A DNA stretch of 64,000 nt, from NCBI RefSeq assembly GCF_020531945.1, contig NZ_JAJATZ010000001.1:496001-560000 (forward strand). Direction: 5' to 3'. The position numbers and the translations under genes are program-made. Numbering within the stretch: the stretch's first letter is position 1; every line of letters begins with the position of its first letter. Under the pieces are notes generated by a model. The model was not told where the DNA came from, ran no database searches, and saw only the letters and a program-made list of their open reading frames with translations. Shown in pieces: positions 26,067-34,363 of the stretch. Source of the stretch: Loktanella gaetbuli. GTDB taxonomy: Bacteria; Pseudomonadota; Alphaproteobacteria; Rhodobacterales; Rhodobacteraceae.

Positions 26067-26753
26067 ATGATCAAGTTTACCCCGATCCTGCTGGCCGTCA
26101 TCTATGGTCTGGCGATGTATCACTTCAGCGCGTACCGCACGCGCAAGGAGCTGAACAGCCAGTCCACGGAACTGGCCGATGGCACCTTGCGCCGGATGTG
26201 CGACCAGATGGCCCGCGCACTGGAGATCGACCGCATTCGTGTCCACATCTACGAGGTGTCACAGGTCAACGGCCTTGCCGCACCCGACGGGCGCATTTTC
26301 ATCACGCGGGGGTTCTATGATCGCTACCGCGCGGGGGACGTAACAGCTGACGAAATCGCAAGCGTCATTGCCCATGAACTGGGGCACGTGGCCCTGGGTC
26401 ATTCACGCCGCCGGATGACGGATTTTTCGGCGCAGAACGCGATGCGGACGGCCATCGCCATGGTGTTGAACAGGTTTCTGCCGGGCATCGGTCCGCTGAT
26501 TGCCAATGCGCTGATGTCGCTGCTGGCCGCACGCCTGTCACGTGCCGACGAATTCGAGGCCGACGCCTATGCCAGTGCGCTGCTGGTCAAGGCGGGGATC
26601 GGGACAGAACCGCAAAAGTCGCTCTTTACAAAGCTGGAGGCGCTGACCGGTGGCGCGGGACGCGGCACCCCCGCCTGGATGCTGAGCCATCCCAAGACGC
26701 CGGACCGCATTGCCGCGATTGAGCGCAACGAGGCGAAGTGGCGCGTGGAATAG
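26067..26753 (+). CDS. M48 family metalloprotease
   Basis: 228 residues. HELGH at about 103-107 binds the catalytic zinc, with the third ligand in RADEFEADAYA. An N-terminal hydrophobic segment (residues 5-20) anchors it, and a second stretch lies at about 128-150. It is shorter than HtpX (about 290) and resembles the peptidase M48 single-domain type. Likely acts in membrane or envelope protein quality control. Follows the VWA gene by 52 bases; a strong terminator-like repeat follows it. Confidence 0.85.
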   Translation: MIKFTPILLAVIYGLAMYHFSAYRTRKELNSQSTELADGTLRRMCDQMARALEIDRIRVHIYEVSQVNGLAAPDGRIFITRGFYDRYRAGDVTADEIASVIAHELGHVALGHSRRRMTDFSAQNAMRTAIAMVLNRFLPGIGPLIANALMSLLAARLSRADEFEADAYASALLVKAGIGTEPQKSLFTKLEALTGGAGRGTPAWMLSHPKTPDRIAAIERNEAKWRVE

Positions 26754-26762
26754 ACGTCGGAA

Positions 26763-26806
26763 CCGGGGCGCTGCCCCGGACCCCGGGATATTTTTGACCA
26801 GAAGAA
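26763..26806 (+). terminator. Terminator / extragenic repeat after the M48 gene
   Basis: CCGGGGC (26763-26769) and GCCCCGG (26773-26779) form a 7-bp stem with a GCT loop, followed by ACCCCGGGATATTTTTGACC and AGAAGAA. The same tail appears on the minus strand at 10348-10365. It sits between convergent genes. This sequence type recurs widely in Rhodobacteraceae intergenic regions. Confidence 0.7.
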
Positions 26807-26807
26807 G

Positions 26808-27884
26808 TCAGGCCCGCGGAAACACGAAACAGCGGTCGCGCCGCAGCATCAGCCACAGCGGCGTCCCGGGTTTCGGCAGAAAGACGGATGGCACCTTGGC
26901 CGTCAGGATCGTGCCGTCATGGTCCATGCGAAATTCGACCAGACTCTCTGATCCCATGAACCGGGCGCGCTGCACGATGCCCCGCGCGGGCGAGCCTTCC
27001 ATCGGGGTCGGACTGGGGCCGCGGCCTGCACGGTCAAAGTCGATTTTCAGATGTTGCGGCCGGATGCAGATATCGACCAGCGTGCCGTCGGGCAGACCCG
27101 GCGTCAGGAACTGGCCGAATGGCGTATCCGTCAGCGCACCGCGCACCTTGCCCTGGATCACGTTGATATCGCTGAAGAATGCAGCGGCCGCGAGATCGAC
27201 GGGCGTGTTGTAGATATTGTACGGCGCGCCACGCTGCACGATCCGGCCATCGCGCATCAGCGCGATTTCATCGGCCATACGCATCGCCTCGCCGGGTTCG
27301 TGGGTGACCAGCAGGACGGCTGTGCCTTCGGCCTTGAGCACGTCGAGCGTCTGGTCGCGGATTTCGTCGCGCAATCGGTCATCAAGGCCCGAGAACGGTT
27401 CATCCATCAGCATGATCCGCGGACGCGGCGCGATGGCGCGGGCCAGTGCGACCCGTTGCTGTTCGCCCCCCGAAAGTTCGTGCGGATAGCGATTGCCGTA
27501 ATCCGGCAGATCGACGCGGGCCAGCATTTCGGCGACGCGTGGTGCCACATCGCGCCCGCGCCCCAGACCAAAGGCCACGTTTTGCGCCACGCTGAGATGC
27601 GGGAACAGGGCGAAGTCCTGAAACATGAGGCCAATGGACCGGTCCTCTGGCGGGACCGAGGTCGTGGAGTCGCAGATCAGGGCACCGTCCACCGCAATCC
27701 GGCCTGCGTCGGGCCTGTCGACACCGGCGATGATCCGCAGTGTCGTGGATTTGCCGCAACCCGAGGGGCCAAGCAGACAGGTCACCTGCCCCGGCATCAC
27801 CGAGAGGCTGACGTCATCGACCACACGACGGCGGTCAAAGGACTTGGCGAGGTGCGTGACCTCGAGGCGCGGCGGTTGCGTCAT
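26808..27884 (-). CDS. ABC transporter ATPase, FbpC type (ferric iron or polyamine-like)
   Basis: 358 residues from ATG at 27884. Walker A GPSGCGKS at 39-46, signature LSGGEQQRVALARA, Walker B MDEPFSGLD, and a C-terminal TOBE domain (about 275-355) with ICIRPQHLKID. Sequence features favour FbpC/CysA-like importers for ferric iron, sulfate or polyamines. No permease or binding protein is adjacent, but an FbpA-type protein is encoded at the start of the window; pairing of the two is only inferred. Confidence 0.85.
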   Translation of the reverse strand: MTQPPRLEVTHLAKSFDRRRVVDDVSLSVMPGQVTCLLGPSGCGKSTTLRIIAGVDRPDAGRIAVDGALICDSTTSVPPEDRSIGLMFQDFALFPHLSVAQNVAFGLGRGRDVAPRVAEMLARVDLPDYGNRYPHELSGGEQQRVALARAIAPRPRIMLMDEPFSGLDDRLRDEIRDQTLDVLKAEGTAVLLVTHEPGEAMRMADEIALMRDGRIVQRGAPYNIYNTPVDLAAAAFFSDINVIQGKVRGALTDTPFGQFLTPGLPDGTLVDICIRPQHLKIDFDRAGRGPSPTPMEGSPARGIVQRARFMGSESLVEFRMDHDGTILTAKVPSVFLPKPGTPLWLMLRRDRCFVFPRA

Positions 27885-27941
27885 CGAATACCTTAGCAAA
27901 ATACTAGGGCTGAGTAGCAAGCCCGCCGCACCCCTGCAAGG

Positions 27942-28721
27942 TCACAGCGTCGCGTTGATCGCGCCACCGTCCAGCAGAATGTTCTGCCCGACGATGAACC
28001 CGGCCTTGTTGGAACACAGGAATGCGCACATCGCGCCGAATTCCTCGGGCGTGCCATAGCGTCGCGCGGGGATCGTCGCCTCGCGCTTGGCCTTGGCCTC
28101 GGCGATGGAGATGCCTTCGGCCTTGGACACGCCGGCATCCAGCGAGTCGGCGCGGTCGGTGGCGTGGATTCCCGGCAGCAGGTTGTTCATGGTCACGCCG
28201 TGCGGGGCAACCTGACGGGACGTGCCCGCGACATACCCCGTGAGGCCTGCGCGCGCCGCATTCGACAAACCCAGCTGCGGGATCGGTGCCTTGACCGACC
28301 CGGAGGTGATGTTGACGATCCGGCCCCAGCCGCGGTCGATCATACCGGGCAACAGCGCCTTGATCAGGGCGATGGGGGCCAGCATGTTGGCATCCAGTGC
28401 CTTGATGAAATCGTCGCGGTCCCAGTCGGACCAGAGCCCCGGCGGCGGTCCGCCTGCGTTGTTCACCAGGATATCGACGCCCATGGCCGCATCCAGCAAG
28501 GCGGCGCGACCGTCGGGGTCGGACACGTCGGCCGCCACGCAGGTCACGGTCACGCCGTAGGTTTCGCGGATCTCTTGTGCGGTCCTTTCAAGATCTTCGG
28601 CACCGCGCGCGTTCAGCACCAGATTGACGCCGGCCTCGGCCAGAGCCTGCGCGCAGGCGCGTCCCAAACCACGCGACGACGCGCAAACCAACGCGGTTTT
28701 TCCCAAAATGCCCAGATCCAT
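27942..28721 (-). CDS. SDR family oxidoreductase with atypical catalytic site
   Basis: 259 residues with a Rossmann fold. The cofactor loop is CASSRGLGRACA in place of TGxxxGIG; the NNAGGPP block and VNITSGSV serine are present. The catalytic YxxxK is missing: at the aligned position the sequence is GLSNAARAGL, putting Ser for Tyr and Arg for Lys. This matches a known divergent SDR subgroup annotated as 3-oxoacyl-ACP reductase-like, whose activity is uncertain. No neighbours suggest a substrate. Confidence 0.8.
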   Translation of the reverse strand: MDLGILGKTALVCASSRGLGRACAQALAEAGVNLVLNARGAEDLERTAQEIRETYGVTVTCVAADVSDPDGRAALLDAAMGVDILVNNAGGPPPGLWSDWDRDDFIKALDANMLAPIALIKALLPGMIDRGWGRIVNITSGSVKAPIPQLGLSNAARAGLTGYVAGTSRQVAPHGVTMNNLLPGIHATDRADSLDAGVSKAEGISIAEAKAKREATIPARRYGTPEEFGAMCAFLCSNKAGFIVGQNILLDGGAINATL

Positions 28722-28781
28722 TGAAAATCCTCACTTGTCTATGATGCAGCAGGCCGTTCGCCTGCACTGTGCGAGGCAAGT

Positions 28782-28812
28782 TAGGACGTTTGGTTCAAAA
28801 AGACACGTCCTA
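28782..28812. promoter_or_regulatory. Inverted repeat between SDR and Hint genes
   Basis: TAGGACGT at 28782-28789 and ACGTCCTA at 28805-28812 are perfect complements with 15 bases between. The repeat lies in the 157-base gap between divergent genes, 67 bases before the Hint gene ATG. It could be an operator or an RNA hairpin. Nothing else was seen in this gap. Confidence 0.45.
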
Positions 28813-28878
28813 GTCTGTGCGGATGGCGTTGCACTTGGCGTCAATCGCGTTAGTTTCTGTCGGGGCAGCGGGTAGGCG

Positions 28879-29880
28879 ATGACAGGTCTTCGAAAACAGG
28901 TGCAAAGCGTTTCAGTCTGGCACGCGGATCATTTCCGCGTGACGGATGGCGTGGCCGATGGCGATGCCATCAGTTTCGCCGACGAGTTGGTCCTGGATGA
29001 CAGCTATGAATTGTCGTCCAAGGCCCATCCGAAGTCCCTTGCGCTGGAACTGCCCGAGGCCGGTGAGGCATTCCGCGTGGCGACGGGATCTGATGTGGGG
29101 TTGACCGGCAGCGATGTCTATCTGGATTGCTGCATCACGCTGATGGGCCAGGATAGCCGCACCTATGAGGCGCTTGTTCTGGTCGAGGTGGTATCGGGCG
29201 GCGTCGAGGCGGTGTACCTGCTTCCGCTGGCAAACCTCGTTCCCGCGACACCCTACCGGCTGGTGGGTGTCGACCGCCAGATCGCGACCACCCGCTTTGC
29301 CGAGGTCGCCAGCGTGTCGTTCACCCGCGGTACCAAGATCACCTTGGCATCCGGCGCGCAGCGGCCGATAGAGGATATTCGCGTGGGCGACCGGGTCCTG
29401 ACCCGCGACGATGGTCCGCAGGCTGTCCGCTGGATCGGCCAGACCACCCTGCGCGCAGTGGGTGAATTCGCACCCGTCGTGATCAAGGCCGGTGCGTTGC
29501 ACAACAACGACGACCTGGTGCTCAGCCCCGATCACCGCCTGTTCGTGTACCAAAGACAGGACCGTCTGGGGGCGGGTCGTCCAGAGGTATTGGTCAAGGT
29601 GCGGCACCTGATCAACGGCGATACCGTCTACCAGCAGGACGGCGGGTTCGTGGATTATTTCCAGCTGTTGTTCGATCAGCACCAGATCATCTATGCCGAA
29701 GGGATCGCCGCTGAATCCCTGCTGATCGATCCACGCACCCGTGCCGCCCTGCCCGACCATCTGGACAGCCCTGCGCGCGCAGGCCACAGCCACAGGCACC
29801 ACATGGACTACGAGGTGCGCGAAAACCTGCTGGCACAGCCGGATGCGGTCGAAATGCTGCGCAAGGCATCGATGAGCTGA
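28879..29880 (+). CDS. Hint-domain protein lacking the catalytic cysteine
   Basis: 333 residues. The first ~135 are a beta-rich domain of unknown type. From about 145 a Hedgehog/intein (Hint) domain follows: SVSFTRGTKITLASGAQRPI, IRVGDRVLTRDDGPQAVRWI, SPDHRLFVY near 216. Rhodobacteraceae have many such proteins, usually with CFTPGT; here position 147 is Ser, so self-cleavage by the normal Cys1 route is not expected (a Ser could still support it). No signal peptide. A secreted or cell-surface role is inferred from relatives. Confidence 0.82.
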   Translation: MTGLRKQVQSVSVWHADHFRVTDGVADGDAISFADELVLDDSYELSSKAHPKSLALELPEAGEAFRVATGSDVGLTGSDVYLDCCITLMGQDSRTYEALVLVEVVSGGVEAVYLLPLANLVPATPYRLVGVDRQIATTRFAEVASVSFTRGTKITLASGAQRPIEDIRVGDRVLTRDDGPQAVRWIGQTTLRAVGEFAPVVIKAGALHNNDDLVLSPDHRLFVYQRQDRLGAGRPEVLVKVRHLINGDTVYQQDGGFVDYFQLLFDQHQIIYAEGIAAESLLIDPRTRAALPDHLDSPARAGHSHRHHMDYEVRENLLAQPDAVEMLRKASMS

Positions 29881-29886
29881 GCTGCC

Positions 29887-30474
29887 TTATTCCTGTTCCT
29901 TGACCGCGGCGAATGATCCGTCGAACACATCCTGACCATCGGGACCGCGCACATCACCGAACAGCAGGCCGCTGACGCCCTCACGGTCGCGCCCCTTGAA
30001 TTCGCCCTCGATCTCGGCGTCGATCCGGTAGCTGTCAGCACCCCGTTTCAATGTGCCGTCCACATCGCCGGTAAAGGTGTAGTTTTCATCCGGGTCGGTG
30101 TCGCGGAACAGGTCGCCATCCGAAATCGTCAGCGTGCCGGACAACCGGTCGCCCGCGCCCGTCTGGAAACCGGTAGCACTGCCTGCCACCTCGTCGCGGG
30201 CCGCACCGAAATTTACGTCCATGCGCAGATCGCCCAGGTATTCGACACGCGCACCGCCTGCCCCGGTCGGCAACCCTGCCCGCATGAAACCGGTATAATT
30301 GGCGCGCCCCGTGACAGGCAGCGTTCCGGGGTCAGATACATCCTGTTCGGCAAGGCGGCTTTCCAACCGGTCGGCCACGGCAAAGCGGTCAGGGCCGGCG
30401 TCGTCATCGCCGCCGCCGCCACCGCCACAGGCGGCAAAGATAAAGAAGGGGATCAGGCTGATGAAACGCGGCAT
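29887..30474 (-). CDS. TbpB-like lipoprotein, paralogue 1
   Basis: 195 residues with a lipobox at Cys16 (IFAAC) and a run of six glycines after it, then an acidic linker. The rest is one beta-barrel domain of the transferrin-binding-protein-B type: GRANYTGFM, VNFGAARDEVAG, SGTLTISDGDLF, EFKGRDREGVSG, and a terminal DGSFAA. Lipoproteins of this kind (fHbp, NHBA, TbpB in Neisseria) are surface-displayed by Slam, which is not seen in this window. Third in a minus-strand array of three. Ligand unknown. Confidence 0.78.
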   Translation of the reverse strand: MPRFISLIPFFIFAACGGGGGGDDDAGPDRFAVADRLESRLAEQDVSDPGTLPVTGRANYTGFMRAGLPTGAGGARVEYLGDLRMDVNFGAARDEVAGSATGFQTGAGDRLSGTLTISDGDLFRDTDPDENYTFTGDVDGTLKRGADSYRIDAEIEGEFKGRDREGVSGLLFGDVRGPDGQDVFDGSFAAVKEQE

Positions 30475-30536
30475 GGGCAGGCCCTGTCAAAGAACCTGCC
30501 CAGCATCCCGCATCATCGTTAACAGCTGGTTAAGCG

Positions 30537-31175
30537 TTAACGCTCCAGTTGCGCATCAAGGTCGATTGCACCACGGACACCATCCACGTTGATGTCGCCC
30601 TGAATCTTGCCGCCCACGAATTCCACATCGCGGCCCTTGAACCCGCTTTCACGCAGGCGGGCGTCCACCGCGATGCGCTCACCGCTGGCGCTGCGCAGAT
30701 TGCCATCCACATCGCCAAAGATCGCGACCTGTTGGCTGTTCGACGTCCGGTTCAGAATACCGTTGTTGACCGTCAGCACGCCGTCGATCTCGGACCCGTC
30801 ACGGGTGACGAAATTGCCCAGCGTGCCGCCCACGCGGTTCGCGCCGAAATCGACCCCCAATTGCATCAGGCCGGCCACATCCGTGCTGCGCCCCGGCACG
30901 CTGAGCGCACCGCCAACAGCGCCGCTGTAGGTCGCCCGACCGGCGGTCGGCACCAGTGATTTGGGTGAGATGGACACGGCGGCATAACCGTCGTTCACAT
31001 CCTCGGCGACCTGCGCGATTTCAGCGAAATCCAGACGGTCGTTGACTTGCGGATCCAGGGCGCGTGCCGCAGCAGCACCGCCCGTGACGGCCCCGCCACC
31101 ACCACCGCCCGAACAGGCAGCCAGAGCGGCAAGCGCGATTGCAACAAGAGCAGGACGAGACGATTGGATGTTCAT
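30537..31175 (-). CDS. TbpB-like lipoprotein, paralogue 2
   Basis: 212 residues, lipobox at Cys21 (ALAAC) followed by Ser and six glycines. It shares with its neighbours GRATYSGAVG, VDFGANRVGG, IDGVLTVNNGILNR and FKGRDVEFVGG, the order of strands expected for a TbpB-type eight-strand barrel. The linker differs completely from paralogues 1 and 3, suggesting old duplication and divergence. A GTTAAC repeat flanks its stop (30518-30541). Ligand unknown. Confidence 0.78.
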   Translation of the reverse strand: MNIQSSRPALVAIALAALAACSGGGGGGAVTGGAAAARALDPQVNDRLDFAEIAQVAEDVNDGYAAVSISPKSLVPTAGRATYSGAVGGALSVPGRSTDVAGLMQLGVDFGANRVGGTLGNFVTRDGSEIDGVLTVNNGILNRTSNSQQVAIFGDVDGNLRSASGERIAVDARLRESGFKGRDVEFVGGKIQGDINVDGVRGAIDLDAQLER

Positions 31176-31288
31176 GGCAGTGACCTTTCAGATGGACCAT
31201 AGCCCTGACGCGTTGCCGGGGCCTTGGGTCACATCTGGATCAGGCGGTCAGGCAAGACAAAAACACCCGCCGGTTATCGCATAACAGC

Positions 31289-31975
31289 CTAGTCGGTGGC
31301 GATGAATGCGCCCTGCACGTTGCGCAAGCCATCGCTGGTCTGGCCTGTGCCTTCCAGACGACCGGACAGGGCCGCACCATCCGACAGAAAATCACCGTTC
31401 AGGTCCAGCGTCACATCACCGTTCAGACCAGAGCCAGAGATACGACCCGCGGCCGAGCCGGTCACGCTGACCTCTGATGTCAGATTGGCGGACCGGTTGA
31501 TCTGTGCGTCGATATCCAGCGCGCCCTTGATCTCTTTTTGCGTCCTTGCATCGACAAAGTCGTCAAAAGACCCCGTGATCCGGTCCGCACCAAAGTCGAT
31601 GGCCAGATCGACGCGGGACAGGTAATCGGGATTTGCGATCAGCGCCTCTTCGGACAGGGATTGCACCGCGCCCACGACATAACCCGCAACACCGTCGAAT
31701 GAAGCTTTGCCGCCACCGGGCAAATCACCCGGATCCGTGAACCGGTCGCTGTTCAACTGGTCCTCATAGGCCGCAAAGAGTGTCGCACCCTCGTTGCGCA
31801 GCAGCGTGTAGGATTTCACCGCGGTCGCGGTCTTGGTCGTCTCGGCGGCCTTGGACGCTGTCGTGCCTGCGGCTGCACTGGCAGCGGCTGCCGCCTCGGT
31901 CGTGCCGCCACCACCACCACCGCAGGCCGTCACAAGGCAGATCGCAGACAGGGCAACACAACGAAACAGGGGCAT
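31289..31975 (-). CDS. TbpB-like lipoprotein, paralogue 3
   Basis: 228 residues, lipobox at Cys18 (VTAC) followed by six glycines and an Ala/Thr-rich linker. The barrel has GGKASFDGVAG, IDFGADRITGSF, IKGALDIDAQINR and DGAALSGRLEG. It is the first gene of the array, 159 bases from divergent prfC, so the promoter of the array is probably in that gap. Gap spacings of 113 and 62 bases separate the three genes. Ligand unknown. Confidence 0.78.
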   Translation of the reverse strand: MPLFRCVALSAICLVTACGGGGGGTTEAAAAASAAAGTTASKAAETTKTATAVKSYTLLRNEGATLFAAYEDQLNSDRFTDPGDLPGGGKASFDGVAGYVVGAVQSLSEEALIANPDYLSRVDLAIDFGADRITGSFDDFVDARTQKEIKGALDIDAQINRSANLTSEVSVTGSAAGRISGSGLNGDVTLDLNGDFLSDGAALSGRLEGTGQTSDGLRNVQGAFIATD

Positions 31976-32134
31976 TCGGATATCCTTTTGCGACGCAGGC
32001 CGCTGACAACAAGAGATTTACCCTGGTTAATGCGTGGTGAATGCGGCGGCCTGATTGCACAAACGTGGCTATTTCACGAAGCGAGCACCCCGGCAGTCAT
32101 TGCGCCCGCGCGGGCCGCGGGCTAAGGCGTATCC

Positions 32135-33733
32135 ATGTCAAATCGCCCCGACCTTCCCGCTGAAATCGCCCGCCGCCGGACCTTTGCGATCATCTCGCAC
32201 CCGGACGCCGGCAAGACGACGCTGACCGAAAAATTCCTGCTGTATGGTGGCGCCATCCAGATGGCCGGACAGGTCCGCGCCAAGGGCGAGGCACGCCGCA
32301 CCCGGTCCGATTTCATGCAGATGGAAAAGGACCGTGGCATTTCCGTCAGCGCGTCGGCAATGTCTTTCGACTTTGAAAAATTCCGCTTCAATCTGGTCGA
32401 CACGCCCGGTCACTCTGACTTTTCCGAAGACACCTATCGCACGCTGACGGCTGTCGACGCCGCCGTCATGGTCATCGACGGGGCCAAGGGTGTGGAATCC
32501 CAGACGCAAAAGCTGTTCGAGGTCTGCCGCCTGCGTGATTTGCCGATCCTGACGTTCTGTAACAAGATGGATCGCGAAAGCCGCGATACGTTCGAGATCA
32601 TCGACGAGATTCAGGAAAACCTGGCCATCGACGTCACCCCGGCCTCTTGGCCGATCGGCGTGGGTCGCGAATTCATGGGATGTTACGACATCCTGCGCGA
32701 CAAGCTGGAAATCATGGACCGCGCCGACCGAAACAAGGTCGCCGCCAGCATTTCGATCAACAGTCTGGACGATCCCAAATGGTCCGAACATGTCCCCGCC
32801 CATTTGCTGGAAAAATTCCGCGAAGATATCGAAATGGCGATGGAGCTGTTGCCGAAACTCGACCCGGCCAGCGTGCTGAACGGCTCGATGACGCCGATCT
32901 GGTTCGGTTCCGCGATGAACTCTTTCGGGGTCAAGGAATTGATGGACGGCATCGGCACCTACGGGCCGGAACCGCAGATCCAGACCGCCCAGCCCCGCAA
33001 CATCGCGCCAGAAGAAGACAAGGTCGCAGGTTTCGTGTTCAAGGTGCAGGCCAACATGGACCCCAAACACCGTGACCGCGTCGCATTCGTGCGCATGGCC
33101 TCGGGCCATTTCACGCGCGGCATGAAGCTGACCCACGTGCGCAGCAAAAAGCAGATGGCCGTGACCAACCCGGTCATGTTCCTCGCCGCCGACCGCGAAT
33201 TGGCAGAAGAAGCATGGGCCGGCGACATCATCGGCATCCCGAACCACGGACAGCTGCGCATCGGCGATACGCTGACCGAGGGCGAGGCGATCCGCGTCAG
33301 CGGCATCCCGTCATTTGCGCCCGAACTGCTGCAAAACTGCCGCGCCGGCGACCCGATGAAGGCCAAGCACCTGGAAAAGGCGCTGATGCAATTCGCCGAA
33401 GAAGGTGCCGCCAAGGTGTTCAAGCCGACGTTTGGTTCCGGTTTCATCGTGGGCGTCGTGGGAGCGCTGCAATTCGAGGTGCTCGCCAGCCGGATCGAAC
33501 TGGAATACGGCCTGCCCGTCCGGTTCGAGGGGTCGCAATTCACCTCGGCCCGCTGGGTCCACGGGACCAAGGACGCGATCGACAAATTTGCCGCCGCCAA
33601 CAAACAGCACATCGCGCTGGACAACGACGGCGACACCGTGTTCCTGACGCGCCTGCAATGGGACATCGACCGAGTGCAGCGCGACTATCCGGACGTGACC
33701 CTGTCCGCGACCAAGGAAATGATGGTCGGCTGA
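32135..33733 (+). CDS. prfC: Peptide chain release factor 3
   Basis: 532 residues. The GTPase P-loop is HPDAGKTT at 22-29, then the switch II DTPGHSDFSE and NKMD guanine-specificity motif. RF3 is a translational GTPase that removes RF1 and RF2 from the ribosome after peptide release. The ATG at 32135 lies 159 bases from the lipoprotein array. Confidence 0.97.
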   Translation: MSNRPDLPAEIARRRTFAIISHPDAGKTTLTEKFLLYGGAIQMAGQVRAKGEARRTRSDFMQMEKDRGISVSASAMSFDFEKFRFNLVDTPGHSDFSEDTYRTLTAVDAAVMVIDGAKGVESQTQKLFEVCRLRDLPILTFCNKMDRESRDTFEIIDEIQENLAIDVTPASWPIGVGREFMGCYDILRDKLEIMDRADRNKVAASISINSLDDPKWSEHVPAHLLEKFREDIEMAMELLPKLDPASVLNGSMTPIWFGSAMNSFGVKELMDGIGTYGPEPQIQTAQPRNIAPEEDKVAGFVFKVQANMDPKHRDRVAFVRMASGHFTRGMKLTHVRSKKQMAVTNPVMFLAADRELAEEAWAGDIIGIPNHGQLRIGDTLTEGEAIRVSGIPSFAPELLQNCRAGDPMKAKHLEKALMQFAEEGAAKVFKPTFGSGFIVGVVGALQFEVLASRIELEYGLPVRFEGSQFTSARWVHGTKDAIDKFAAANKQHIALDNDGDTVFLTRLQWDIDRVQRDYPDVTLSATKEMMVG

Positions 33734-33773
33734 TCCTAACGCTCGGTTAACCTTTGCCGCGCAGCATGGGGGC

Positions 33774-34340
33774 ATGCTGCGCGGTTTTCTGTTTTTGCTG
33801 GCCCTGTCCGGCTGCACCTATACGCCCCATCCGGGTGCGCGATTTGGCGTGCCTGTCGGGTCGCAGGTCATCGCGCAGCAGGGATCGCAATCAGGTATCC
33901 AGCGGTTCACCACGCAGGAACGCGAAATCTATCGAGATGCGACCGGGATCATGACGGCGCGCCCCGTGATCCTGCAACGCGGCACGCTGCGGCAGTACGC
34001 CGTGCTAACCAATGTGCGCAGGCGCGCGCCGAACGGGCCGCGGCTGGTGCATGTTGCAACGCATGATCGCCTGCTGGACTATCGTAGGCATGATCGTATC
34101 TATTCCCATTGCATCGACGGCTGCCAACGCGCTGAAATCGGCGCGATTTACCTGTCAGAGGCTGACTTTCGCACGGCCGAACGCGACGGGCTCTATCTTC
34201 TGGCTGATGGCGCGCGACAGTCCTACGAGGGCACTGTCCCGGCAGAGGCATTTGCCCACGTGCGCGCGGCGGCGGATGCGCCAGGGTCGCTGCAACAGAT
34301 CCGTGACGTGATGGTCCCCACGATCGATACGGAACCCTGA
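33774..34340 (+). CDS. Hypothetical lipoprotein
   Basis: 188 residues with a short lipobox signal, MLRGFLFLLALSGC, lipid Cys14. The mature part has two cysteines close together (HCIDGCQR) that could form a disulfide, and no domain I recognise. It starts 40 bases after prfC and ends 23 bases before the ExoD gene, so may be cotranscribed with either. Confidence 0.7.
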   Translation: MLRGFLFLLALSGCTYTPHPGARFGVPVGSQVIAQQGSQSGIQRFTTQEREIYRDATGIMTARPVILQRGTLRQYAVLTNVRRRAPNGPRLVHVATHDRLLDYRRHDRIYSHCIDGCQRAEIGAIYLSEADFRTAERDGLYLLADGARQSYEGTVPAEAFAHVRAAADAPGSLQQIRDVMVPTIDTEP

Positions 34341-34363
34341 GGCCTGCGGCGGGTTGTCGCAAC

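Noticed and set aside
27885..27941. A CCTTAG/CTAGGG near-repeat upstream of the FbpC-type gene as an iron operator
   Set aside because: Only four or five of six positions pair and no -35 box is at the right distance. It matches neither the RirA- nor the Irr-type site I know.
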